Part shown: positions 1-9,300 of the stretch, one piece after another
Numbering within the stretch: the first letter of the stretch is position 1
Layout of the letters: every line of letters starts with the position of its first letter
Program-made: the position numbers and the translations under genes
Assembly (NCBI RefSeq): GCF_914271485.1
Contig: NZ_CAJZAG010000012.1
Coordinates: forward strand, 124,001 to 188,000
Reading direction: 5' to 3'
Length of the DNA: 64,000 bases
Source: Cupriavidus pampae
GTDB taxonomy: Bacteria > Pseudomonadota > Gammaproteobacteria > Burkholderiales > Burkholderiaceae
The notes under the pieces: generated by a model
Told to the model about the DNA's origin: nothing
The model's input: only the letters and a program-made list of their open reading frames with translations
Database searches by the model: none

Positions 1-272
1 ACGGTCCGGTCGTCGAACGACACCAGCGCCTCGAACACGGTCTGGAGCGACTGGTCGTCGCTGTGCAGATCCCGTTCGCCAACGTGCAGTTGCAGCTGGC
101 CGGCCATCAGCTCTACGGAAGCCGTCACCGCGGTGCCCTCACCGTCGATCTGCCAAGCCGAGCGCTTGCCGAATATGGCGTCGTCGTCCTCCCAGACCCA
201 TGCCTGTACGTCCGTTGCCACAAACCGGCTGGCATGACCGATCAGGAAAGATTGCGCATCAGTAGCGGGCAT
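1..272 (-). CDS. Hypothetical protein, C-terminus cut off by the window edge
   Basis: A leftward frame opens with ATG at 272-270 and stays open to base 1, giving about 90 residues. A GTGGAG ribosome-binding sequence lies about 8 nt upstream of the ATG. The product starts MPATDAQSFLIGHASRF and has a balanced, soluble-protein composition with acidic and aromatic residues (WVWEDDDAIFGK), unlike the low-complexity products of shadow frames. I do not recognise a family. It follows the icmO/dotL gene in the same direction but is separated from it by a terminator-like hairpin, so it may have its own promoter. Confidence 0.6.
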   Translation of the reverse strand, partial: MPATDAQSFLIGHASRFVATDVQAWVWEDDDAIFGKRSAWQIDGEGTAVTASVELMAGQLQLHVGERDLHSDDQSLQTVFEALVSFDDRT

Positions 273-375
273 GAACAGGGCTCCACGAACAATTTTCGGG
301 ATTCTACCCAATATTTCTGCATGACGCGCGATATGAGATAGAAATTTAACGTTCTTTTTCTTCTGCGTTGCGCCA

Positions 376-407
376 AAACCATAGGGGCGGCGATTTCTCG
401 CCGCCCC
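376..407 (-). terminator. Rho-independent terminator after icmO/dotL
   Basis: Inverted repeat GGGGCGGCGA / TCGCCGCCCC with a 4-nt loop at 384-407. On the minus strand it is followed by TATGGTTTT. It sits just past the icmO/dotL stop codon and would end the long leftward secretion operon. Confidence 0.75.
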
Positions 408-422
408 TTGCCGAACCGATGG

Positions 423-3400
423 TCAGAGCATGTCCGGTCGGTAGTTTGACGCTTTCTCGTGCAACGCGTCGATCCAGTCGTCGAAGTCGTCCTGCGAGAC
501 GGGCTCCGGGACGGCCCCATCGACATACGCGGTCGCATTCTCGATCGAACGGACATCCTTCCCCGCATTTACCCGAGCTTCGAGGGGATCGTCCGCAGCC
601 CCCAACGCAATATCAGCGTCGGCCAGCGCCGTGCCGACGTGGGCACCGACTGGCGTGTGGTACGAGGTGATTTCCTCGGGCTCGTCGCCTTCCGCCAGCG
701 GCCGCAGCGTCAGCAGGCTCAGTTTCTCCGGTGCCGGTGTCTGCGACCCACCCTGCGACTGGGTCTCCGTGAGGGCGCTAACGTCGTAGTTCAGGATGAA
801 GTCGCGCACTGCACTGGCGACCTGCACCTTGAGCGGGCGATCGTCTACCTCGGCTTCCACGGCCGCCGGCGTAAGAGCCATACCCATCCCCCCCGCGCCA
901 CTGCCACCACCCGAGGCACCTGAGCCGCCGGATGCGCCTGTTGCACCGGTATCTTCTTGCTCGCCGGCCCCACCCCCCTCACCGGTCGTGGCCGCGTCCG
1001 TCGTGAAGGCCGCACGCCCCGGCGTGGCTGCTGGCAGATCATCATCCTCATCGTCGAACGATGCACGCCGTGCGCCTACTGCTGGGGCACTGCCGCCGGT
1101 CTCGTCCTCCTCTCCTTGTGCGAGCGAAGCAGACGTGGGCCGCACCTCCTCCTCAAATGGATCCGCCGCCGACATGCCTTGCGCAAGCACCATTTCCTGC
1201 GGTGTGTCAGGCGTGGACGCATTGGCAGGCAGGCCCTCGTCAAATGAGGCCTCGCTTAGCAGGCGTGCTGTATCGCGCAGACCCTCGCTGGCCGCCGGCG
1301 TTGCTCCGTCGGCATTTGCCTTCATCTGGGCGATACGCTCGCCCATTCCGCGCGCCTGAATATTCCCTTCCTGCTCGGCGCACACCAGCGCCACGCGCAC
1401 TGCCTCGCTCAGATCGAGATGGTGCTCCGCCTGTGCGCCCCGGATATACAGCGATGCCTTGTAGAGGCCGTCCATGTTCTGGGTGCGTGCAAAGTGCGTC
1501 GGATCCGTCGTGAAGCACTCGGCGATCTTGCCCTCGCGCAGCAGCTTGAGAAAGAGCTCTTCCACCTCCTCAACCAGCGTCGGATCATCGTTACGCGGAC
1601 CGCCTCGGGGCGGCGGCGCCACCTTCAGGAAGTGATTCACGCGGACGTAGCTCGGACGCTCGGGCTTCCCCTTCTTGTCAAAGGTCTGCGTGAAGAACGA
1701 GCTCCCGCGTATCACGCGCACGCCATCGTTTCCCTTGTCCGACTTCTTGCCGATGATGAACGTGAATTCACCGTCCTGCTGATGTGACAGATCGCCGTAA
1801 GTGATCCGTTTGGCCTGCTTGATGCTGACGTCGCGGTCGCTAAGGTAGCCGCTGGAGACTTGGCCTGCCTCATGTGTCTTGCGTTGCTCTTCGTAGACAA
1901 ACGCTTCGTCACCGGCACCCACCACGCGACGATAAGTCTCCGACTCGCTGCCAGACGTCAGACGGCCGATCGCTCGCACGTTCGTGTTTTCCCACGTGGC
2001 ATCAGCCTCCTCCTTCGATGCCTTCTGCAAGCTGGAGAAATCCTGTGCGGCGAACGTGATGCAGTTATGCGTCACGATGTCGTCGTCAGTCATGTAGCAA
2101 TGCATGTCGTCATCGACCACCAGACATTGCGACACGCAAATGCCGGCGTCCACAACGCTCGCGACCGACTCCCAACGAATCTGACCATCCACATCAACAT
2201 AGGACAGGGCAACGTCGTCACCCTTGGCCAAGCGCAGTCGGATATCGAACGTGGTCATCAGCAGGTGCTGCTCGCCGACGCGCGTCGGCCAGCTGTGCAC
2301 GTTTGCCGCCTCGGTCGACCGCCCACTTACCAGCGTCACCCGGCTGACGGGCAACAAGCCGTGGTCGAGCACCATCCTTACGGGGGCGGCACGGCCGGTC
2401 GGCAGCAAAATAGCGTCGCCGATCCGCATCTCGCCCATTGTCTTGTGACTGCCATCAGCCATCTTGACCAACGCCGTTTCTGGCTGCGGGAAACCCAAAC
2501 TACGAGCCTGAGCGGGTGCAACCGCGAACCCCAAGACCGCGTAGTAGCCGTACTCATCAAGCACAACGTAGTACGGCACCGATGCGTTCGTGGGACGCGC
2601 ATCGACGATTTCCCGCACAGCCCCTTCCACTCGATTCCCAAGGCAGCCGGCCATCATCTGCTTGATTGCGCCCACGATCATCTTGCCCAGCATCTTGAGC
2701 GAGTCGGGAGCACGTTCCAGCGCGGGTAGCAGGACGACGAGGATCCGTCGGTTAATGACCACGTCATACATATCGACCTCCCCCAGACTGGTCTGGAAGA
2801 GGTACCCGTAGGTGTACGACAAATCCGAAAACAAACGCGTGAGCTGCATGGTGATAAAGCCATACTGCTCCAACGTCTTCTGCTCTTGTGCCGCCATCTT
2901 TTGGCGATCGTATCCCGGTAGGGTCAACACGAAAGCCTGAAGCGGTTCCAGTACCTTATTAAAGAGCGCATCATCCACCACGACTTCCTCGCCGGGATTC
3001 GCGCCGGGAATCTTCTTTTCCCAGCACATCCGCTCGATCACCGGTAGCTCCTTCATGAAGTCCATGAAGGTGTTCGCCTCCAGCAGCAGATAACCCCGGT
3101 CACGCAGGAATGTCAGCGCGCGCGTGAGGCCGGCCACGAATGCAATCGCACGCCCCTTCCACATGTCCCCGCCGCCGCCACTGTCATCCATCAGGGAGAT
3201 GATGAGCTCGATCAGCATGCCAGACGAACCCAGCGCGAATGGGTTCATCGTGTTTGTCGTGCGGTCGTACTGCTTGTCCAGAAAGTCTCGGCCTGAGGTC
3301 AGGAAGTTGATGAGCACAAGATCGTACTCACGGCCGATGTAGCGTGCCAGACGGAAGACGTTGTTCCACAAGGCCACATCGCCCTTACCGTCGGTGTAGA

Positions 3401-3953
3401 TAAAGCCGGAGTTCTGGATGAGCGCGTTATAGACCAACCCCAGCAGGAATTCGGTCTTGCCGGAGCCCGTCGTACCGAGTACCAACATGTGGGTCCGCAG
3501 ATCCGAATCGCCGGAGTAGATCCCCAGCTTGCTGGAGATCTCGTAGCCCAGAAAGGTGATGCCCTTGCCCTTGCTCGGCCGATCCTTTGGCATTGAGCCG
3601 TCGTAGGCATTCGCCTGTTGGGGGACACGGTACGGAAAATCATACTTACGGATCTTCTGGGTCTCAAAGATGCGGTCCCACAGCCACCAGAACCCGCCGC
3701 GCCGGCTCACCGCCTTGCCGGGGCTCACGTACGTGCGGTAGAAGATCACCATGGCCAGCAACAGCAATTCGCTGGCCAGTGGCACCTTCATCAGTAAGAT
3801 CGCAGCGACTGGCACACCGAGCATGGTAGCCAACACGCCGTCCGTGGTGTTGAAGAAGTCGCTCGCGCGCGTCGAGAATCGCCGCACGTCCGGCCGTAGC
3901 CGGCTGACGGACTGTTCCTGACCGACTTCGATCCCGGTGTACTTGGTCACCAT
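423..3953 (-). CDS. icmO/dotL/trbC: IcmO/DotL/TrbC type IV coupling ATPase, interrupted by a mini-intein
   Basis: 1176 residues. Membrane-anchored coupling ATPase of a type IVB secretion system; it recruits the DNA-protein substrate to the channel. Seen: two hydrophobic N-terminal segments (about residues 40-75), Walker A GTTGSGKTE at 160-168, Walker B VVLDEYG near 463-469, and an acidic, Ala/Gly-rich C-terminal tail (about 870-1010), the region to which adaptors bind in DotL. Right after Walker B the conserved motif ARSLGF / CITFAAQDF is split by a 142-residue Hint-type insertion (residues 489-630). Removing it leaves a normal-looking ATPase of about 1034 residues. Last gene of the leftward operon; its ATG lies 4 nt after the icmB/dotO stop, so the two are probably translationally coupled. 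Family assignment is firm at the level of TrbC/DotL. Confidence 0.9.
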   Translation of the reverse strand: MVTKYTGIEVGQEQSVSRLRPDVRRFSTRASDFFNTTDGVLATMLGVPVAAILLMKVPLASELLLLAMVIFYRTYVSPGKAVSRRGGFWWLWDRIFETQKIRKYDFPYRVPQQANAYDGSMPKDRPSKGKGITFLGYEISSKLGIYSGDSDLRTHMLVLGTTGSGKTEFLLGLVYNALIQNSGFIYTDGKGDVALWNNVFRLARYIGREYDLVLINFLTSGRDFLDKQYDRTTNTMNPFALGSSGMLIELIISLMDDSGGGGDMWKGRAIAFVAGLTRALTFLRDRGYLLLEANTFMDFMKELPVIERMCWEKKIPGANPGEEVVVDDALFNKVLEPLQAFVLTLPGYDRQKMAAQEQKTLEQYGFITMQLTRLFSDLSYTYGYLFQTSLGEVDMYDVVINRRILVVLLPALERAPDSLKMLGKMIVGAIKQMMAGCLGNRVEGAVREIVDARPTNASVPYYVVLDEYGYYAVLGFAVAPAQARSLGFPQPETALVKMADGSHKTMGEMRIGDAILLPTGRAAPVRMVLDHGLLPVSRVTLVSGRSTEAANVHSWPTRVGEQHLLMTTFDIRLRLAKGDDVALSYVDVDGQIRWESVASVVDAGICVSQCLVVDDDMHCYMTDDDIVTHNCITFAAQDFSSLQKASKEEADATWENTNVRAIGRLTSGSESETYRRVVGAGDEAFVYEEQRKTHEAGQVSSGYLSDRDVSIKQAKRITYGDLSHQQDGEFTFIIGKKSDKGNDGVRVIRGSSFFTQTFDKKGKPERPSYVRVNHFLKVAPPPRGGPRNDDPTLVEEVEELFLKLLREGKIAECFTTDPTHFARTQNMDGLYKASLYIRGAQAEHHLDLSEAVRVALVCAEQEGNIQARGMGERIAQMKANADGATPAASEGLRDTARLLSEASFDEGLPANASTPDTPQEMVLAQGMSAADPFEEEVRPTSASLAQGEEDETGGSAPAVGARRASFDDEDDDLPAATPGRAAFTTDAATTGEGGGAGEQEDTGATGASGGSGASGGGSGAGGMGMALTPAAVEAEVDDRPLKVQVASAVRDFILNYDVSALTETQSQGGSQTPAPEKLSLLTLRPLAEGDEPEEITSYHTPVGAHVGTALADADIALGAADDPLEARVNAGKDVRSIENATAYVDGAVPEPVSQDDFDDWIDALHEKASNYRPDML
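2064..2489 (-). other. Class 3-type mini-intein inside icmO/dotL
   Basis: 142 codons, residues 489-630 of the precursor. The insertion starts with Pro1 (PQPETALVKMADGS, block A), has block B ANVHSW with His65 and Trp67, block F QCLVVDDDMH with Cys122 and His130, and ends VTHN before Cys+1 of the host protein. Trp at B:12, Cys at F:4 and Thr at G:5 make the WCT triad that defines class 3 inteins, which lack a nucleophile at position 1; the founding example, the mycobacteriophage Bethlehem DnaB intein, also begins with Pro. No homing endonuclease domain is present. The insertion point lies beside the ATPase active site, where inteins usually sit. Splicing is inferred. Confidence 0.88.
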
Positions 3954-3956
3954 GGC

Positions 3957-6900
3957 TTATACGGCCTCATCGGCGGCCTCAGCCAGCCCGAGCTTCCATT
4001 CGGCGGTGAGCTCTGCAGCCAAGCGCTGGATGGTGGACGAATCGATATCGTCATCCACGAAGCCATCATTGCGCTCGGCCTGTGACAGCGTGCGCTGGGC
4101 CATCACATAGTCTTTGCAACCGCCCTCAGGGAAGCGACGTTTCAAGATGCGACGCGCCTCGATCGGCGGCATGGCGCTGTACAGCTTGTTGCGCAGCGCG
4201 CGGTCCTCGCCGGTGGTAGACAGGGCCCAGAGCTCCAAGCCGCCGCTCGAAGCCGTCATCAACTGGCTGAGCTCGCCGTCCTTTGTTTTGATCTTCGCGA
4301 GAATGGTCGCGCCTTCCCGCTTTGCCCCCTTCACGTAGTTCTTCAGCGCGCGCTCTTCGGTTTCGGACAGCGAGAAGATGTCGCGAATTTTGCGACGGGT
4401 CGTTTCGTTGCCTTGGTCGAGAATGAAGATGGAGGTTGCCAGTTCGGCCAGCTCCTTGAAATCGTCCGGCAACTGGCTAGCTAGCGCGATCTCCAGCATC
4501 CACTTTCGCGACTCACGCCCGAACACCGTGATGAATTCCCGCAGCATCGCAGAGAATTTTTCTTCGGTGGCCGCGCCTTGCGGCCCGGTCTTGTGATACT
4601 CGTCGACAAAGAGCCGCTTGTACTCTTCCCCGTACTCTTCCACGCGGCCGGCATGATAGCCACGGTACTTCTCGGGGATGCTGTCCAGATCCTCCTTAAT
4701 AACCGAAAACTTGCGCGTGAAGGAATTCATCGCGGCCATATACATGGCCGTGGCCTGCTTGCGCGCTGCAGGCGAGCCCGTCGGCACGACATCCTGCAGG
4801 TCCAATGCCATCACACGCGATTCGCCGACATCGAACCTCGTGTTGCCCTTGAATATCTCGTATTCAAGCGTGCGGATCATGCGGACGAACTCGTCTACGC
4901 AATCGGCAGGATGGGAATCGGTGATCTTCTGGCTCGATGCGACGTTCAAGAAGTCGGTCATCGTGGGAACTGCATAGCGCTGCGCGACTGAGGCGGCGTA
5001 GTAGCGGCCTTTGTCAAAAAGCGCGTCAACGATCTCCCACCACGTTGTGGCATCGTTGTAGGGGATATCGTAGGCCTTCACTTCCTTGAGCACCGTCTCA
5101 TTCCAATTCGGGTTGAATTTCTTCGGGTTACCCCGCTCATCCTGATCCGAGCACTGGATATACGTGAAGTCGACGACTTCGGAAATCAGTTGCGGCATGA
5201 ACGTGTGCGCAGTGCCACGCTCGGCCGGCGTGACACAGAGCAACAGGAATGTACGCAACTGCTCCTTCTCACGGGGCAACGGCAGTCGCAGACCCAGTTG
5301 CGTATCGGCCTGATTCATGGCGTAGCGCTTGTCGTTCTGCAAGCGCACGTAGACTGCCTGATGTTTCTGGTCGTCCGGCAGCGCGTCCTTGATGAGGCTG
5401 ATGAAGCCGGCTGATGAAATGCCGATGTCGATCACGCAGATGAATGGCAGTCGCTTGAGGCCCGGCATCAGACACATTTCCGTGTTGAGCCGGTTCGCAA
5501 GGACCGATTTCCCCGAGCCCGGGCCACCAAAGTACAACGAGATCCATGTGCTTTGCAGCGTCGAGAAGAACTCGTATGGCAACACCTTCCCGTCCAAGGT
5601 CCGGAACAGGGTGGTGCCTTTCGGGAACGGGCTCGCAGGCCTCGCGAGCGGAAGCATCTGGATTGCCGTCTCCAGCGGCGGCGCCGAGGCGACCGCAATG
5701 GAGTTGAGCGTCATCCCGGGAACCGCGCTCATCACGCCCGCGATCGGATCTCCGAGCTCCTCTTCCGGCGTCATGCTGCCCCAGTTCTGAATTGCCGACG
5801 ACAGTTTGGACCGCCGCATCATGAGGCAGTCGGCATCATCGTGCTTCGCCCAAGTGAGCGCCATGATGTGCATCTTGACAATGCTGCCTTGGCCGGCGTC
5901 CTTGTATGCGCGGAGCCCGCTCGCGGCTGCCGAAAGATTACGATTGCTCTGCGTGAATGCCATGATCGCAGCGAACGACGACTTGAGATCAAACACACGC
6001 AGGCCGTCGCCTTCGAGCAGGAAACTGACGGCGTAGGGTACGCGGCGCTTCACCCGCTGCCCCTTAATCAGTTCCTCGGCGGCCATGTTGTTCAACGAAC
6101 GAAACAGGGACTGGAAGATGACCGGACGGCGCTGCGGAATTTTGACGCCCACCGGCGCAAAGGTCCGGTCCGAGAACCGCACCGCGCGGGTGTCGGTCAC
6201 GACGCCATCGTGAGAATCGCTCTTCCCTTTCGGCCCGATTTCGGCCGGAGCGAGGAATATCTGGTCGTCCAGTCGCGGAAACATGAATTCGCTGACGTCC
6301 TTGGGCCGACGATTGCGCTTCCACAGCGCGATCTTGTCATCGCCCCGGAGGATTGGGCGCCAGCTCTTGGGGCGCGAACGGTACAGGAACCGGCTCTGCT
6401 CGCAGATGGCTTCACCGGCATCCACGATTTCGACGGAAGCGCGTAGGCGCGTGAGCTCATACACCACACGACTGACAAACGTCTCGTGGCGGTCTTCGAG
6501 GTATCGCAAGGGCCGCAGCAGATTCTGCGCATTGCGCATCGGCGGCACCTTGTAGGTTTCGCGAAACGACTTCGCTTCGGCGGCCGACAGCTTGAGCTCT
6601 TCGCGAGACAGCACAGCCTTGGTGGTCCACAGCACGATAAAAACGTGCTCTTCCATGCAATGGCCGCCATAGACGTTGACCCGCTCGTCAAGCAGGTCTT
6701 TGAGCTTGAGCCCGAGCGTATCTGCCGTCTCGTACATCGGGTCGAGGATCCGTCGGAATTCCTCATGCGGATCGTTGTCGCGCATCAGCACGACTTGCAC
6801 AAGGTGCCCACGCTGCCCGAGGAACGGCTCTTGCATTGCCGTGATTTCGTCCGTCAGGATGCGGAAGTCCTCCTGTCCCAGCAGCGTACGGTAGCCGTGG

Positions 6901-7064
6901 TACCGCAAGACCGTACCAATGGCACCGCTCTTCGCCACGAGGTGACCACTGGTCGTCGTCGTTTCAAGATCGCAATAGTCATTGATATCCTGCTTCAGCT
7001 TGGACATCAGCAGCGATGCTGCGTGCTCGATGGTTTCGACAAAATCCGAGATCAGCTTAGTCAT
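3957..7064 (-). CDS. icmB/dotO/traU: IcmB/DotO/TraU secretion ATPase (VirB4-like)
   Basis: 1035 residues, the usual size for DotO/TraU. Cytoplasmic ATPase that docks at the base of the type IVB channel and powers assembly or transfer. Seen: Walker A GGPGSGKS at residues 513-520, preceded by a long N-terminal region (YHGYRTLLGQEDFRILTDEI) typical of the VirB4/DotO group, and followed by IFILDQGNE-type text in the C-terminal half. It lies directly upstream of icmO/dotL with a 3-bp gap. In Legionella icmB follows icmJ; here two extra genes separate them. Confidence 0.9.
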   Translation of the reverse strand: MTKLISDFVETIEHAASLLMSKLKQDINDYCDLETTTTSGHLVAKSGAIGTVLRYHGYRTLLGQEDFRILTDEITAMQEPFLGQRGHLVQVVLMRDNDPHEEFRRILDPMYETADTLGLKLKDLLDERVNVYGGHCMEEHVFIVLWTTKAVLSREELKLSAAEAKSFRETYKVPPMRNAQNLLRPLRYLEDRHETFVSRVVYELTRLRASVEIVDAGEAICEQSRFLYRSRPKSWRPILRGDDKIALWKRNRRPKDVSEFMFPRLDDQIFLAPAEIGPKGKSDSHDGVVTDTRAVRFSDRTFAPVGVKIPQRRPVIFQSLFRSLNNMAAEELIKGQRVKRRVPYAVSFLLEGDGLRVFDLKSSFAAIMAFTQSNRNLSAAASGLRAYKDAGQGSIVKMHIMALTWAKHDDADCLMMRRSKLSSAIQNWGSMTPEEELGDPIAGVMSAVPGMTLNSIAVASAPPLETAIQMLPLARPASPFPKGTTLFRTLDGKVLPYEFFSTLQSTWISLYFGGPGSGKSVLANRLNTEMCLMPGLKRLPFICVIDIGISSAGFISLIKDALPDDQKHQAVYVRLQNDKRYAMNQADTQLGLRLPLPREKEQLRTFLLLCVTPAERGTAHTFMPQLISEVVDFTYIQCSDQDERGNPKKFNPNWNETVLKEVKAYDIPYNDATTWWEIVDALFDKGRYYAASVAQRYAVPTMTDFLNVASSQKITDSHPADCVDEFVRMIRTLEYEIFKGNTRFDVGESRVMALDLQDVVPTGSPAARKQATAMYMAAMNSFTRKFSVIKEDLDSIPEKYRGYHAGRVEEYGEEYKRLFVDEYHKTGPQGAATEEKFSAMLREFITVFGRESRKWMLEIALASQLPDDFKELAELATSIFILDQGNETTRRKIRDIFSLSETEERALKNYVKGAKREGATILAKIKTKDGELSQLMTASSGGLELWALSTTGEDRALRNKLYSAMPPIEARRILKRRFPEGGCKDYVMAQRTLSQAERNDGFVDDDIDSSTIQRLAAELTAEWKLGLAEAADEAV

Positions 7065-7073
7065 TGCATTCCT

Positions 7074-7271
7074 TCAACCGTTCAACTGGGCCATCAGCTT
7101 TTGAATGCCGTCAATCGCCTGTCCCTTGTCGCTGATCGCCGCCAGCGCGTCCAGCTGCATCACCAGTTCGCCGTCGCCCTTCCGCCGAACCTGCATCTCC
7201 ACGCTTTTCAGTTTCAGCTGACGATTCGTGGGCGCGTTCGGATCCACATCGTCTTCATTCGTCTGCGTCAA
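7074..7271 (-). CDS. Small hypothetical protein in the secretion operon
   Basis: 65 residues, highly charged, starting MTQTNEDDVDPNAPTNRQ, no membrane segment or signal peptide. Its start overlaps the end of the preceding gene by 17 bp and its stop lies 9 bp before icmB/dotO, so it fits the operon's packing and is probably translated. I do not recognise a family. A structural adaptor or chaperone role would be a guess from position only. Confidence 0.6.
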   Translation of the reverse strand: MTQTNEDDVDPNAPTNRQLKLKSVEMQVRRKGDGELVMQLDALAAISDKGQAIDGIQKLMAQLNG

Positions 7272-8490
7272 GGCGCACCTCCGTCTGGTATTCGCGATAT
7301 TTCGAAACGGGCACGTCCAGACCGTGTTCGGTCGCAGCTTCGATGACGTCTGCGGTCGCGCCCGTCGGGTAATAGGCGATTACGTTGCCCCAGCCGTAGC
7401 CGAAGATGTCGAACCCATCTTTCTTGAGCGCGGCCGCCTTGGTGAAAGACAGGACCCGATCCATCGCCCGGTACCAGATCGCGCGCGGCAGGAAAACCTT
7501 CTTGCCCATCCGGTTGACACGGGGATTGGCAAGCGATGCCCAGAAGTTCTCTACAACGAGACCGAGCGACGCTGAGGCGAGCGAAAAGTCACCCTGTGAG
7601 GGAAACGCATCCAGTTCCTTCTGGTGCTGGAATCCGTCCTCACACACGAATGCGCCCGTGACCTCGATCTCGCAATACTCAGAGAGCAGTAGCAGTTCAG
7701 GTTGCGACACCCAGCTGCGCTCCGTGGCCGCGCCCGAACTGAAACTGATGAGCTCGGCCAGTCCGCCGCGACGCCCCTTGATGATTACGTTAGCCAGCAT
7801 CGGCATATCCTCGCTTCCGAGGATCCAGTCGATACGGTCGCGGCTGCCAGCCGGCAGGCGTGCGCTTTGCAGATACACCCAACGGTTGTTGCTCGGCACC
7901 GGCGTGCTCAGCACGTCGAGGGCGTGGGTGTAGCGCGGCCGGCGCAACGATATGCTGCGCCAGTCCTTGCGCGGCCGGCTCATGACCGCATGCCACTTTT
8001 GATATCCCCGCTCCATCGCTTCGTTCAGATCTTGGCTGATGCGCCCGGTCACCGGATAACGCAACCCGATGTACTCTGCGAGTGTCTTGGTGATGCCCTT
8101 TGGCATCTCCGCTTCGAGATCCAGCTTGAGCGTCTGGGTCGCGATGCGCATTGTGCGCATGAAGAGACCGGACAGCAGTTCTGCGGCGCGATCGACGGCC
8201 ATCTGATCCGGGCCGAGACCAAACTCGTCGCACAGTCCTTTCACGTCGGAGCGGAGAAAGCCCGACGAATAGAGGTTCGGATGCCGACCCAACGAGTTGC
8301 TGTTGAAGTCAAGAAATTCGAAATTGGTGAGCCACTTCACGTCCGATTCGAGCTCCGTCACGGTCTTGATGCGGCGTGCGCGCCCACCCTCGATCGATGC
8401 AAAGCCGTCGGTCGCGGCGCGCGTCGCGCCGGTGCGGCGCTTGCTCGCGGCATCGTCGAAGAGCACGACGCCAAATCGTTGCTGCGTCAT
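7255..8490 (-). CDS. Hypothetical protein between icmJ/dotN and icmB/dotO
   Basis: 411 residues from the ATG at 8490, which overlaps the upstream stop in an ATGA arrangement (8490-8487); the frame is open further upstream but that part lies inside the icmJ gene. The product (MTQQRFGVVLFDDAASKRR) is soluble-looking, with no signal peptide or transmembrane helix. It has a helical central part and the motifs GLRYPVTGRISQDLNEA and FDIFGYGWGNVIAYYPTG. It does not resemble DotM/TrbA, which would carry N-terminal membrane helices. Conserved placement between two coupling/energy genes suggests a cytoplasmic conjugation factor; the function is unknown to me. Confidence 0.75.
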   Translation of the reverse strand: MTQQRFGVVLFDDAASKRRTGATRAATDGFASIEGGRARRIKTVTELESDVKWLTNFEFLDFNSNSLGRHPNLYSSGFLRSDVKGLCDEFGLGPDQMAVDRAAELLSGLFMRTMRIATQTLKLDLEAEMPKGITKTLAEYIGLRYPVTGRISQDLNEAMERGYQKWHAVMSRPRKDWRSISLRRPRYTHALDVLSTPVPSNNRWVYLQSARLPAGSRDRIDWILGSEDMPMLANVIIKGRRGGLAELISFSSGAATERSWVSQPELLLLSEYCEIEVTGAFVCEDGFQHQKELDAFPSQGDFSLASASLGLVVENFWASLANPRVNRMGKKVFLPRAIWYRAMDRVLSFTKAAALKKDGFDIFGYGWGNVIAYYPTGATADVIEAATEHGLDVPVSKYREYQTEVRLDADE

Positions 8491-9296
8491 ACGGCGCTGT
8501 CCTGATCGTGTATGCGGGCCACGTTCGCAAGCGTGCTCTGAACAAGAGCAGCGAATTGCTCGTCTTGCAGAATGCTGTACCACGCGTGGATGGGCATCTT
8601 GCGCTGCTGGTCTTCGGACCAGAACTTGAACTGGGCGTCGAATCGCTCGGGGCGAGGCATCAGCCGCAGACTGCCCAGCAGTTCGCCACGGCGGGCGTAC
8701 TCGTCGTCCGTCAGCTGCATCAAGACGTTAGCCAGCAGGGACGGTCCGATGGTCTCCAAGCTAAGTCGCTTGGTGAATTCCTTCGATTGCCCATTGGCTT
8801 CGAGCAGCGCACTGAAGCGGTTCTTCACGTTCGCGCGACGGTTCACCAACAGGCTCCCGAGCGACTTGACGTGCATGAAGAGGTTCTGGTGCATGAGCTT
8901 GTGCTCTTGGCTGAATTGCGAAGCGTCGGTCTTCTCGACGATCCACATCACGAGACACAGCTGGTTCAGCTCGGCCTGAGAAAGCTCTGGCATGGCGATG
9001 ACGTAGCCACCATCGCGCATACCGGCCATGCCGATGTGGAACACTTGATGACAAAGCGGACACGCGCACGCCAAATTTTCCTTGGCGTTGTTGGCATGAT
9101 CGTCGTCGAGGTGGTGCACCTCTTGGTACTTGTCAGACTTGAGGCCGCAGAATTCACACGAATACCCTGCGGCCTCAAGTACCGGGCCCCGTACCTTCTG
9201 AAAAGCCTTGTCGGCCTCGCCCGCATGGTCGTGCATGCGCCAGACCTTGCGTTTTGCAGCCATCAGCAGCGGTGGAAGCGTACGGAGCTTGGCCAT
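8487..9296 (-). CDS. icmJ/dotN: IcmJ/DotN-like HNH-fold zinc protein of the coupling complex
   Basis: 269 residues. An HNH-type zinc module is visible near residues 47-87: CEFCG, then VHHLDDDHANNAKENL, then CPLCH. IcmJ/DotN of Legionella has such a degenerate HNH fold and binds the C-terminal tail of the coupling ATPase DotL rather than acting as a nuclease. The position after icmC/icmD and before icmB fits IcmJ exactly. It is somewhat longer than typical DotN (about 210 residues), the extra being C-terminal. A true nuclease activity cannot be excluded from sequence. Confidence 0.8.
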   Translation of the reverse strand: MAKLRTLPPLLMAAKRKVWRMHDHAGEADKAFQKVRGPVLEAAGYSCEFCGLKSDKYQEVHHLDDDHANNAKENLACACPLCHQVFHIGMAGMRDGGYVIAMPELSQAELNQLCLVMWIVEKTDASQFSQEHKLMHQNLFMHVKSLGSLLVNRRANVKNRFSALLEANGQSKEFTKRLSLETIGPSLLANVLMQLTDDEYARRGELLGSLRLMPRPERFDAQFKFWSEDQQRKMPIHAWYSILQDEQFAALVQSTLANVARIHDQDSAV

Positions 9297-9300
9297 ATGC

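Noticed and set aside
63..341. Rightward open frame at the left edge
   Set aside because: It opposes a leftward frame with ribosome-binding site and normal protein composition, which explains the same DNA better.
8491..8583. Upstream extension of the 7255-8490 gene
   Set aside because: It lies inside the icmJ/dotN gene, and an ATGA overlap marks 8490 as the natural start.
8487..9296. HNH homing endonuclease belonging to the intein
   Set aside because: The HNH gene sits 6 kb away in the operon position of icmJ/dotN, whose family carries this fold as a structural module.
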